Shown here in pieces: positions 34,033-45,168 of a stretch of 64,000 bases of DNA. Source of the DNA: Eudorina sp. 2006-703-Eu-15 (lineage: Eukaryota > Chlorophyta > Chlorophyceae > Chlamydomonadales > Volvocaceae). Numbering within the stretch: the stretch's first letter is position 1; each line of letters opens with the position of its first letter. The notes under the pieces are model-generated. The model did not search any database. It had not been told where the DNA came from and saw only the letters and a program-made list of their open reading frames with translations. Made by a program: the position numbers and the translations under genes. Location of the stretch: positions 1,052,001-1,116,000 of the forward strand of contig BDSI01000027.1 in assembly GCA_003117195.1 (NCBI GenBank), read 5' to 3'.

Positions 34033-36976
34033 ATGGCTTACAGTAGTTTAGGGCTGGCGGGCGGCTCAGACCTGAAGTCCCGGCTATCAAAGGCTTTACT
34101 GGACGTTTCCGGCACGCTTGCGTCGGTGAAAAGTGGAGCTTTAGTACAGGTGTGTAATGATGTCTTGGGGGCATTCACAGTCACGGACAGAGCTGTATGA
34201 CTGAGCGGGTCGTGTTTAGACGGTCGGGCCCGTTGGATGACATACACAACCAAAAAATTGAGAAGGCGCTTACAAGGAATTGAAGTACGCTTTCCCATGT
34301 GTTGAACCAGTTTGAAGTGACTCATGGGCACCGTGGTGTTTGCGAAATTCGCGGGACAGCATGCGTAGACGAAGCGTGTGCCGAAGTGAGGATGTTCTAC
34401 AATGGATATATGACTGGACGAAAGTTCTGGTCCTTCGGCACCCTTGCAACGGTCCTGGTGGCGTGCGCGTCCAACCCAACCAGGTGTGGATGCCAGAACA
34501 TACCCACGATGGCACCATCGTCCTCAGCTGTCAGGTACGCAGCTCTCTGATGGGGTCTTCCGGCGGACACGGTGCAGGCAGAGGGTGTTCCGGGGGGCCG
34601 TGATACCGGGAGGGAGGGTTTTGGGTGCCCATGCGACGTATCCTGTAAAAGAGTTGCCTGCAGCCAGTAACAGGTAAAATGGATGTGTACGAGACCATGG
34701 GGCAGCTTCAGGTCACATTTATAAGCCCTACGCATGCGCACATCCGGTCGTAGCTAGTGGCAGTTTGCTTATGAAATTTGTTGGTATAACATGTGGCGTG
34801 TCTCGCCGTGGGCACCACCTTGCCTGAAGGCAGACTATTCGAGTCTGCGCTCAGCGAGTTGCGTGCATGCCTTTCAGTCTGTTCCGAAGGCAGCCTCCGC
34901 GGTTCCCTCCGAAGTTTCAAACTTCAAAAGGATGGATGGGGCCTTGAAAGCTGCGCGAGCGACGGCCACAAGTGCCACTTACCGGCCCTCATGCCGTTGT
35001 ACTGCCTCGCTGGCGGCACAGGGCCTTCCCTTCGCGGTGGCCGGCGTCGGCGACCTCCTGGCTCTGTTCCGATGTGTATCGGTCCGGTACCGCTTTTCTA
35101 CGGATGTCATGAAGCCTACTCTCATGGGCGCCATCGGCCGAGTGTACTCCACCCTGGAGGTGCGCGCCTCTTTTTGGGTTGTTGGGGGTTTGGTGACCTC
35201 TACGAATGTGGTGGGTATTCGGTGGACAAAGGCGCATGCGAGACAATTAGTGTGCTGCAGCGGTGGCGCCGTAGGACGGCGGCGGTCGCTACAGCAATGG
35301 ATGAGTGAGGAGATTTCAAGGCTTGGGTTTTGGTCTTGGTCCTTTTCCCCGCAGCCGGAGATGTCACACAACGTCCAGAAGTACGATAAGCAGGTCTACC
35401 TGAGGGTCAGCGAGGCGCAGCGGTGCCGAGTGCATTCGACAATGATGGTGCCCATCTTTGGGTCGGACTCGCGTGACACGCCGCTGGCGGTCTTCGAGTT
35501 GGTCCAGGGCGACCGGGACGTCACCTTCCCGGCGGTCCTGTCCCAGCTCACTTCGTCTCTGCAAGTGAGGTGATAGCGCGCGCAAGGCTGCATGAGAGGT
35601 GGCTGGTTAGTATGCATGTCGGTGGTAAAGGCAACGGGTAAAGGCAACGGAATTCGGCAAGCTGTCGCGGAAGCAAGCAAGGAAGCAAAACCAGAAGGGA
35701 GCAAAGAAGGATGAAAGGGAGAAAGGGAGACCGCCATTTTAAACTATGGGTCGCCTCCTCGCACGCTGCGGCCAAAGGCTAATATGGCGACCTGTTGACA
35801 TTGTGCTTGTCGGTTGCCGCCTGCACAGAGCGTCAATCTGTTCACTACGGACCTGGAGACGGTCGCAGTCGCGGCTGGGCTCCGGAAATGGCCCATGCAC
35901 ATTGACATGCTGCCCGCGGTCGAGTACGACGGAATCGGCGGGGTGCGCCTGTCGCCGACCCGCGACGAGCCGCGCCGAATGAACAGCGCGCACCGGCTCC
36001 AGGAAGCGGAGGAGAAGGAGCCCGCAGCATCATCGAATGTCATCGCCTCAGGTGTGCGGGGAGAACAGGAAGATGCAAATTATGTCGTACGTGGGACGGC
36101 AACGTCGCGACTAGAAGAGAAATCCAGCAACTGGGTGATGTCAGGGAGAGCCGGTGCGGGAGAATCTACGTGAGCAAGTGCAACCCCGTGCGTGGTGCCC
36201 TCCGTGATGCAGAGGAAAAGCACTCGCCAAGCTGCTCGAAAGGCGACGAGGCGGGGAGCAGAGGTGGCGAGCGGACATCTCAGGGCGCCATTGCACGGTG
36301 GGTTGTAAGCACAGGCGGTCCGGGGCACCATCCGCATTTCAAGAGATGGCCCTGCCATGTGGTGGTTGTACCGCGCTCAACAGGGAAGTGGCGCACATTG
36401 AGGCTGTACTTAAATGTGGCAAGGCGTTAAGAGCTCTGAGTGAATGGTTTGATTATGAAGCCCATTCTTTGGTTTCGTGTGCAACGCGCCGAGACCACTC
36501 ACCATGCAACCGCTCGCGCGGTGCTCTCCCAACCCAACAGGATGTCAGCTGGCCACCCTGTGGGCCAGACTGCTCTGCAAAGTGGTTTCGGGCCTATGCA
36601 GATGCAGGGGGGCAGCAGTGCGCAATTGGGCGGCTCCTTGATGCCCAGCGCGTCGAAGATGCTAGCGGCGGTCGCACCCTCGCCGTCCACCACGGGTACA
36701 AACCCAAGCCTGCCACCGGGCAGCGCGTCCGCAGGTGCCAGGCAGGAGGCCTCAGCAGTCCCTTCCGCCGAGGGACAGGCCTTCACCGCCTCCGCCGCGG
36801 ACGGTGGCGGCGGCCGGCGCCAGTCGGGTGCGCCGCCAATGGATGCCAGCAACGCGCAGCAGCTGGTCTCATGGCTTGCACAGCAGAGCGGCACCGGCAA
36901 CGCGGCGTTGGGGCAGCTTCGCGCTCTGCTAGAGCAGCAGCAGCAGCAACAACAACAACAGCAACAACAACAGCAA

Positions 36977-37010
<34 letters not shown>

Positions 37011-38262
37011 GTGAGTGTAAGGCAGAGCAGACAGGACCATCGACGTTGCAGATGCCGCAGCAGTCCCAGGCTCGGTCAATAGATGTCGCCTGTGCGTCAG
37101 GAGTGGCTGCCAACTGTGCGCTGCCGCTGAATGCATCGGCCTCTCCTGCGAAGGGCTCTGTGCTGCAAGCGCAGTCTGTGTTCGAGCATGCCGCTGCGGC
37201 CGCCACTGCGTCTGCGGCGGCTAGCGGGCTCGCTGGCGCGGACAAGCAGAACAAGATGCTACGCACCGGCTCTATCCAACGCGCGCTGGGCGCAGGAGCA
37301 GATGCGGACGACGGGGAGGGTGAGGACATCAGCAGCGGTGGAGAGGACGACGACTCCGACGACGATCGAGCCGGGGGACTGCGGAATAACAATCGCGTCG
37401 GCGGGGGTGCAGGCAAGCGGCTCAGGTTTGAGGATCTTCAGGCGCAGTTTGGGCTCGGGCTGAAGGAGGCCGCAAACAACCTGGGGATCTGCGCCACCAC
37501 CCTCAAGCGCGCTTGCAGGCGCCATGGGATCAAGAGATGGCCGCGGCGGCAGATCGCGAAGCTGAGCAAGGCCCTTAACCAGATGGGTTACAGCGGCGCA
37601 CCGCCGCCGGGGCTGGTCCAGAACGCAGTTGTGGCTGCAGGCGCGGCGTCAGTGCAGGCGGCGGCGAAGCCCAAGCTACCGAAGAAACCCGACTCGGTGA
37701 TGCTCCAGCAGGCCACGCACCTCCTGCTCCAGCAGCAATGGGGCGCTGCAGCTGCGGCTGCGGCTACAGGCGGGGGGATGTTCCCCAACATGGCAGCCGG
37801 AGGAATGGTCATGGGGGGTCAGCTCCACGGTCTGCCGCAAGCGCTGCATGGCATGTACAGTATGGCTGGCCAGGCTGCCCAGCAGCAGCAGCAACAGCAG
37901 CAACAAGCCGGAATGTTTGCGAATGCCGGCTTCTTGGGACCGATGGGGGCGATGGTCGCGCAGCATGGCAGTGCACCGGCGTCCGGTGCGATCGGGCAGG
38001 GCCCGCAGGGGCTGGTGGGACCGATGGGTGGGCTTGGAAACGGCCTTCCAGTTGCCATTCAAATGCAGAGCATGGGGTCGCTGGGCGCGCTGCAGGGTGG
38101 TGCCCTGGGCCCGATGCAGTCGGCGGCGCTCGCGATGCAGCTACCCGGCTCAACCGGCATGCAACTCCAAGGCGGAGGCGGACTTGCCATGCAGGGTCCG
38201 CAGGCCATGCTGCACCCGTTACTGGCCGGGGGTGGATTTAGCATGCACCAGGCCCTGCAGCA

Positions 38263-38294
<32 letters not shown>

Positions 38295-38812
38295 AGCAGC
38301 AGTTGCAGCAACACCTGCAGGCACAAGCGCAAGCGCAGCAGCAGCAGCAGCAACAACAACAACAACAGACGGCGACAACACCAAGTGTCCTGCAGCAACA
38401 GGTTCAGCAGCATCATGCCGCGTTGCAACAGCAGCAACAGCAGCAGCTCGTCCCCGGGCAGCTCCAACAGCTCGGCAGCGCGGATGCCATGAACTGGATG
38501 GGCCAAGCGCAGGTCCAGGCGATGGGCTTGGGCACGGCGGGGCCGTTGGGAGCCGGCATTGGGGGCAGCACGGCGATGGATATGAGCGTGCCGCGCATAT
38601 CCTGCGGCGACGCACACTCGCCGTTCGCTGCTTTGGGCATGTCGCCTGGCGGGACACCCGAGCTGTCTGGAATGGCTGAAATCCCGGAGGAGTTCATCCA
38701 GAACCTCAACAGCACGGGGCCCAGCCAATTCGGGCAGATGCTCAAGAGTGGCACCCTGGGCGGCGGCCTGGAGCTGATGGACCTGCTGGGTGACGATCTT
38801 GCGGCTCGCTGA
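34033..38812 (+). CDS. NIT2: RWP-RK/NLP transcription factor, NIT2-like nitrate regulator
   Basis: Exons 34033-34149, 34484-34534, 35022-35159, 35355-35564, 35829-36169 and 36541-38812 join in frame to give 1,042 aa. The first five encode a NIN-like-protein N-terminal region with GAF-like features: LKSRLSKALLDV, VWMPEHTHDG, GRVYSTLEPEMSHNVQKYD and PLAVFELVQGDRDVTFPAVL. Exon 6 carries a long Gln run (about residues 420-445), an acidic Gly/Asp patch, and the RWP-RK domain from about 575 to 640 with the variant core RWPRR at 618-622. Further Gln, Met and Gly-rich runs follow to the end. The RWP-RK domain binds DNA. In Chlamydomonas, NIT2 is the nitrate-responsive activator of the nitrate assimilation genes. 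Architecture (GAF-like part, Gln-rich regions, RWP-RK) matches NIT2; orthology is inferred and the closely related NLP class is the alternative. The exon 5 donor (GTGAGC at 36170) was chosen because an earlier GT at 36052 breaks the frame. Confidence 0.8.
36934..37009 (+). repeat. CAG/CAA repeat encoding polyglutamine
   Basis: Mixed CAG and CAA codons give an almost pure Gln run of about 25 residues in the NIT2-like protein. The interruption pattern by CAA reduces slippage compared with a pure CAG tract. Confidence 0.95.
38256..38367 (+). repeat. second CAG/CAA repeat region encoding Gln-rich segment
   Basis: Two Gln runs separated by a short LQQHLQAQAQA-type spacer lie in the C-terminal half of the NIT2-like protein. 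Such segments are common in activation domains of algal regulators. Confidence 0.9.
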
Positions 38813-40380
38813 GGAGGGAGTGCTTTGTGGAGCACAGGGTAGCGTGAAGTTCTGGTAGGTGAAGGAGGAGGTTCACCTGCCGAGTGCCGCCGGGACCAGG
38901 CCTGCAGGCACGAGGTTGAGTGCACGGAGGATGGTGTGTCTCAACGTCTGCAGCTGTCGGCGCGGTCTGTTGGTCTCTCGATGATGATTCTGCGCGTGAG
39001 CGAAAGGCGTTCTGTGGACATCTGGGGGGTCGTTCCTGTGTCTACACACGCACAGGCCGCAGCGGTGCAGTTCTGAACGAATGGAGCACACATTGATAGG
39101 GTCTTACCGGCAGTGGTTTAAACGACCCTGCCGTGTCCTGGCCGGAATTCGCGGGGCGTGTCCAGTGACGGAGACCGATAAGAGATCGATGAATACTGTG
39201 GGTACACTTAACTTCCACGACGCGCGTTTGTTAATGTCTAATTCCATGCCAAGTGGCTCCCTTTTAAGGCATCTCGGAGCCGTTGACAGGCAAGCGAGAA
39301 GGGCTGGCAGGGCGGGGCCTGGGGCAAATCTGTGAGCGAAGGTTTGGTGCCGTGCGGCTTTGTGTGTTGCGTGCCTGCTTGCCGTGACGAGGTGCAGGCA
39401 TCATGGTCTTTGTTGATGGTGAAAGTAGGGGATTTACTCTCACTTTGAAAAGGCAAGCGGCCTTGACCTGGGGCCAGGTGCGCCCGTGGGCAGCTTAGCC
39501 GTTCCCTCGAGTCTTCATGCCGGTGTCGCCTTTCCCAAGCGCAAGCTGCTTGCGCCTTACGACTGTGACCAGCAAGTTGATTTGGCGATGGTGAGGGCGC
39601 ACACGAGCCTTAGCCATGGGGTCTCTTGTTGACGCACAAGCCGCATGACCCAAATCCCGATTAGCCCGTGGGGGCTTGATGTGGAAGTCGTGGTTTCTTT
39701 GGTTTTGGAGGCTTTGCAGCGGGCTCAGAGCGCAGGCCGTGTGTCACAGAGGACCAGATGGGCGCCGGGTCGGGGTTCGAACCTGGCAGCCGGTGACTCT
39801 ATTGTTTATTGCGGACTTGGACAAACGGATTGAGATGGACGGTCCATGTCTCTACAGGTGCCTTGTGTTCTGACCTGCAGAGCGGATGGGAGATGCTGCA
39901 TCGCCGTAAGCTGGCATAGTGTCCTGCAGGGGGTTGCACTGGTGGGTGGTGTACATGCACGGTACGGTTAGGGGTTAACCCATCTGCTTGTGCCTTGGTA
40001 GGATAGAAGAAGATCACTCTCCTCTTTATCCTTAATATGAATGTGTTGTCCGATGAGCTCGTGTTGGGAGTGTGGGGTTGGGCCCGCTCGACTTCATGCT
40101 TGCGCACTTGAGATCGGGGGTCAGCAGATTCCGATGTGTTGCCGGTCGCCAGGTGGCAAACACATGTTCGGGCCTATGTCACATGTGGAAGATGGCTTCC
40201 ATGTGGGAGGGGGGGGAGTGCGTAGGAGGGCGACAATCAACACACCACTGAACGCACTGTGGTTGCGTGGTATTGCTTACCAGTGGCATCCTGACACGGG
40301 TGCACATCGAGCTTGGGCTGCGCCACGCTGCTAGGGCATCGCCATAACGGCTTGACGAGGTTTAATGGGAAAGCTAAATA

Positions 40381-40385
40381 TGTAA
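40381..40385 (+). terminator. TGTAA candidate poly(A) signal
   Basis: TGTAA about 1.57 kb after the stop of the NIT2-like gene. The distance is long, so the assignment is weak. Confidence 0.3.
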
Positions 40386-40450
40386 TGTTTCCTGAAAGTG
40401 GAATTTGCATCTTGGTCATCTTTGTTCGACAACTTTACTAATCGTCCCCA

Positions 40451-40570
40451 GCCTGCGTCCCCACATGCACTCCTACACGCCCCGAGCCTGCGTCCCCACA
40501 TGCACTCCTACACGCCCCGAGCCTGCGTCCCCACATGCACTCCTACACGCCCCGAGCCTGCGTCCCCACA
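40451..40570. repeat. 35-base tandem repeat, three full copies plus a partial copy
   Basis: The unit begins GCCTGCGTCCCCACATGCAC and continues for 35 bases. It repeats at 40451, 40486 and 40521, and a partial copy runs to 40570. Each copy contains an ATG. Because 35 is not a multiple of 3, successive copies put that ATG in different frames. The last is in frame with the exon starting at 40574. Confidence 0.95.
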
Positions 40571-40573
40571 TAC

Positions 40574-42998
40574 ATGCAGGCGGTGAAGGAGTGGGGCCTG
40601 GCCCTGGCGCGCATGTCCGACGAGGACCGCCGCCGGGTGCTAGACCTGGCAAACGTGGTGTTGGGCTCCCAGATCTCCGAGTTTGAGATCGATATCTTTG
40701 ACTATCAAACCCAGGGTATCTGGTGCTTCCTGGAGCCGTACATGCTGAAGACGGCGCACGGGCGGGACTACCTGGCTGACCCCATGCAGCGGCTGCTGCT
40801 ACGGGTGTGTGTGTGTATGTTAAAATAAACCGAGAGACACGACTTGCGAGGACCCTAATTGCGCACGCGGACGAGCGAGGCCGTTGGCTGCGCATTGCCG
40901 ACAGGCCGGGGACGTGTATATAGAAAAGAGGGGCGACATGCGATAAAGCAGAAGCAAAGACATTGTGTCCCCGTAATGGATAGTCGCGGCGGTGCGGGCG
41001 GCTTACGCGGGGCTGCGACGGACATGCAAGGGACAGCAGGACCCGACCCAGCCCGAGGTCAAACCGGTTGCAGCTGGGGAGGAACGTCGAGATTACGGTG
41101 CCAGCGTCCGGGCTCCAAGGCGTGTGTGCGCGCCGCGCCGCCGCGGCGATGCGCGCGCGCAAACAAGGAGCGCGCGCACACGTAGAGTATGCCCTGGTGT
41201 GTGTATGTGTGTGCGTGCATGTTGGGGTTGGGAACTGGAGGCGGGTTTTCAGCCGTGTGTTGTACAGGGTGTTGCAGGGTATACTGCATTGGCACACACT
41301 GCCCTCCGGCATGCCATCTCATGAATCTCGACCCGCTGTAGTGGAGCGGTCCGCTCGAAACAACGAACGTGTTAGATAATACTTTTGTACGTGTGCAATC
41401 GATGCTTTGTTGTGAACAGGCGGTTATTGAACGAGGCGGCAAGCTGCGCACGAGCTTCACGGGCCTGGGGAAGGGCCTGACGCTGGCGCAGCTGGACTGG
41501 GGCTGGCTGTTGCTGCAGCTGGGCGAGGTGGCGGACTACCTGGTCGGGCAGCGCCGCCCGTCCAAGGCCTTCCCCGGCCACGTCGACGGCGCCACTGCGC
41601 TTACCGACATGCTACGTAGTTCTACATCCTTCAACCTCCGTCAGTAAGCCCTTTTCCCGCCACCAATACCGCACTGGCCACGTGGCCATGTCCGCTTCGT
41701 CAACACCGGTCGCCGCTCCATCCGCTTAGTGCCTCCCAACGCCTGCCATACAGGAGTTCGCAACCAAGGCGAAGCTGCCTGGTGCCAAGGGCGTGAGCAC
41801 AACTGACCGCTGGGAGGCGCTGCCCGCGTTCCAGATGGTAGGCAGGGCAAGTTGGGAGTGGTGTGTGCAGCGTTAGGCCCCCCGTGTGTGCATTGTGAGT
41901 CATATACATGCACACCTGCTGCTGCAGCACTTGAGAGCCATACAGGTAGCTAGGGAGCTGTATATGCTGGTCAGCAGCAGTGGGGTGAAATGGAATGCTG
42001 TACTAGCCGTACACACCGCACCCAGCCAGCCTGTGCCTTGCATGTGTGCGTGTGCACCGTCCGTTCTCTGTAGGCGCGGGAGTCCCCATTCAATAAGGGC
42101 AGCCGCGCCTGGTACGAGCTGGAGGGCAAGGACAACCAGCTGCAGACCGACCTGGACTACCTGGTGTTTTTCCTGCGGTAGGCAGGCCGAGGGCTTTGGT
42201 GTATCAGGCGTACTAGGCGGCATCCCTGCACCTGTATGTATGTTGCGGTTCCACGCCACCGAGCTTGCCGGCTTGGAGCGTGACGCAGGAGGGTTGGGCA
42301 GTTGGGCACGGGCGGCTGGGAGCGTGGGAGGTATGGAAAGGCCAACTGCTTCTCTGGTACCAGATACCATGAGTCCAATGCCATTTGCTAACACATCATA
42401 TCATCCGTGGGGCATCCACGGACGCACCTGCAGGCTGTGCCGCAACGTGCTGGCGCACCACGGGCAGCAGCAGGGCCTGGTGGACATCAGGCAGGTGATG
42501 GCGATGGCGCTGCCGAAGATGTTGGGCATGAGCGCGCAGGCGCTGGCCGAGCAGGTGCGCGCCTGCATGAGCAAGCTGGAGCCGGCCACCATCGAGGCTG
42601 CTGCTGCTGCCGCGGACGCCGAGGAGGAGGGAGAGGAGGAGCGTGCCATCACCGGTGGCGCCGGCGCCAGCAAGAAACACGGCAGTGGCGGCGCTGGTAG
42701 GGGCGCGGACCCTGCCAGCGGGGCTGGTACACCTGCTGTTATTGGCGGTTGCCGGCCCGGCAGCAGCTGCTCGAAGGCGCACAACGCCGTGTCCAGCAGC
42801 GGTGCGCCAGCGGCTGCTCGGCGGTGCCTGCTGGCGGGCAAGGCGGTGGTGCCGCGCACGCGGGTGATGCTGCCCGCGCCAGCAGTGCGGCGCCTCAACC
42901 TCACGCGTGTCACGACCACCGTACGTGCAGGCGGCATTTCGGTTCCGCTAGTCGCGACTAAGTTTGTCGAGCGTGGTGAAACACGGAGTAGCCAGTAG
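40574..42998 (+). CDS. unrecognised multi-exon gene; one junction out of frame
   Basis: Five exon-like segments have good codon use and mostly good splice sites: 40574-40804, 41420-41643, 41754-41837, 42074-42177 and 42434-42998. Together they would encode about 400 aa. The first three quarters look globular and mostly helical (FEIDIFDYQTQGIWCFLEPY, LTLAQLDWGWLLLQLGEVAD, AWYELEGKDNQLQTDLDYL, LPKMLGMSAQALAEQVRAC). The tail is Ala/Gly-rich with an acidic run. Joining 41643 to 41754 at the only good donor (CA|GTAAGC) leaves two spare bases and shifts the frame, while every usable acceptor needs phase 0. This is either a one-base sequence error, an unseen tiny exon, or a decayed gene. The start could be the ATG at 40574 or 40535, or an upstream exon may splice in after CATGCAG at 40579. 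I recognise no family. Confidence 0.55.
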
Positions 42999-43022
42999 TA
43001 AGTAACAGAGGCAGGGCGTTCC

Positions 43023-43171
43023 CCTGCCATTACGCCGTTCGCCACCGTCTTCCCACTGCGCTGCGCAACACGCAAGCGACACCCACGTGTGTCGTGTCAC
43101 GTACATGTACGTGTACACGTACGTGTTGCGCAGCGCGGTGGGAAGACGGCGGCGGTCGGGAGAATGGCAGG
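43023..43171. repeat. inverted repeat, about 50-base arms with 49-base loop
   Basis: Arms 43023-43072 and 43122-43171 are imperfect reverse complements, identical over long stretches such as CTGCGCAACACG. The loop contains further self-complementary GTACATGTAC/GTGTACAC sequence. It lies just after the putative stop at 42998, so it may fold in the 3' untranslated region or be a small foldback element. Confidence 0.85.
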
Positions 43172-43802
43172 AGAATGCCTAGAAGCAAGATTCATTTCTG
43201 GTGGAGCTGATGGAATAGACAGTGAGGTTGTACTAATGTGCACGGCCATATCAAGGAGGAATGAGGAACAGGAGGGACGAGGCATGCACATTGGGTTTAT
43301 GGTCCTCATTGATGTGGCGGATATGAACTGCCTACAGAACCCTTGTCTGGTTGATGGTGACGGTAGATAAATAGTCATGCATGTTCTGGGTGGTTGCTCT
43401 GGGGAGCTGGCGCGGCAAGCAGGCAACCGATGTGTGGCGGTGACGTTGCTATCCGGGAGGGTGCACGGTCGTGGCTGCGATGTCGTCATCCGCGGGTTGA
43501 TGGGCAGGCCGCAGCGCGCATGTCGTGAGGGTGGCACTGAGTCACTGCGTTGGCCAGGCGTCCTACCTGGGCTGCAGTCCTCCTGCAATGGTCCTCCGAT
43601 GTGGGTGATGTCTTCCGCCGCAGGAAGCCAATAGAGACACATGCATGCCCTCCCCATACGTTACGGAACCATCATGCTTACATAAATCGGCCTGCCTTAC
43701 CGTCCAGGTTACGGCACCGCGGCATGGCCTGCGACCTCCACCTTAACCCCCCGCAGTCCGCATCTGCAGTTTGAGGCGTCCAGCTGTGGAAACGCTAGAA
43801 AA

Positions 43803-43807
43803 TGTAA
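43803..43807 (+). terminator. TGTAA candidate poly(A) signal
   Basis: First TGTAA noticed after the putative stop at 42996-42998; the distance is about 800 bases. Confidence 0.3.
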
Positions 43808-45168
43808 GAATCCCTGGAAACATCGCGATCACACCCACATATGACGCGTACTCGCGCACACAAACCTGCACACACATCCACGACACGTGCACACACACAG
43901 AAGCGGGCTTGCCAGCGTGCGAGACCCAGCATCCATGCGAACCTGCCCAGAGCAAGGCCGTCTGAAGCAATCCGACTACAGTCGCGGATACAGCCCGTTA
44001 GGCCCTCAACAGGTCAACAGCCATCGTGTTCAATGTCAAACGACGACGACGGCCATGGGCACGACCAAGCAACCCTGTGGAGGGTACCTGGGACAGCGTC
44101 ACCGTTCCCATCTTCAGCCCCATCTTCAGCTTGTGTTTGAGCTTGGTTTTGATGCGGGGTCGGGGGAAGACCTACCGTACCTACCTACCGTGCATCATAT
44201 CGCATCGCACCGCATCCGCGGCCACCAAGTAAATGGTATCCCCCGCACACCGCCAGCACGTGAATGCCCAGACACAGGGGGCCCAGTCGTGGCGGCAGAC
44301 AAACTTCACCTGTCTCTACTGCTGTACTACTGATGCTGGCAATGGCACTCATATCTCCCGAGGTAAGCGCCAAAGCGGCACCACGGGGAGGAGACACGGG
44401 CAAATTCGAACGTGCTGAACACACACGGGAAGTGAAGGTCCTGTGTGCCATTCACTTCCCGGCGCCGACGACGCCACACCGGCTGCATCGTTGCCAGCCC
44501 ACAAGCCTTCTTCCGGGATGGGAACACAATTATTCTCCAGCAGTGGGGAAAAGAGCAGCCCCGGGAAGTCCGACCTAGGGAGCAAGCGCATTAACAGCGG
44601 AATGCTCAGCCGAGGGCGAGGGCGGAAAAACTAGCCTGGTCCCGCGTCCCAACCTAATCGTACTAGCTAAGGTTGCATCATCCGGCAGGCCTGCCCGCCC
44701 AGCTGAGTCAGAGCGACGTCGCACACGTCAGGCCTGTGTCTCGACTTCCGAGGTCTACGGACGCGGGCAACAGTAGGATGGGAGCAGGAACTGCGGGGAG
44801 CTGCGGTAGGGGTCTCTTGGCAGTGGTACTACACCCCCGGATGCTCAGGCGTGGGCTCAGGCTCAGGTGGGAATGAATAACACTTGTCACAGGATGCTTA
44901 GCCCCATGTTCAGGTGGCAATCAAGCAGCCAGACGTGTGGCAGGCGTACGTCAGGTCGGCCGGCAATTGGTCAGCAGGGTTGGGGACGAGGGCTCCAATC
45001 CGGGGACTTGCACCCCAGCAAGAGCAATCCTCACAGTTTACCCCGAGAGCCCCACCAACGCCCCCACGCCCCCAACTCCCAAGTGGAAGCCATGAAAACG
45101 CCCGACGGCTGGAGCCTCTTCTGCCTTCCCCCTGCCTTCCTGCTGCCCGCAGCGGCCTCACCACCCAC

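Larger units (their letters stand above)
38813..40573. other. long 3' region of the NIT2-like gene and upstream region of the next gene
   Basis: No convincing exon was seen. The only TGTAA noticed after the NIT2-like stop is at 40381-40385. Either that gene has a 1.6-kb 3' untranslated region or another signal is used. A 35-base tandem repeat occupies 40451-40570. Confidence 0.4.
42999..45168. other. gene-poor stretch with hairpin and simple repeats
   Basis: Besides the inverted repeat at 43023-43171 there is a CA-rich tract (43850-43910) and a TGTAA at 43803-43807, a candidate 3' signal for the unrecognised gene. I found no exon with clear coding character. The missing C-terminal exons of the glucan, water dikinase relic should lie here but were not found. 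Confidence 0.4.

Noticed and set aside
36052..36173. Donor at 36052 for exon 5 of the NIT2-like gene
   Set aside because: It leaves one base and clashes with the acceptor at 36540. The donor GTGAGC at 36170 keeps frame and has better consensus.
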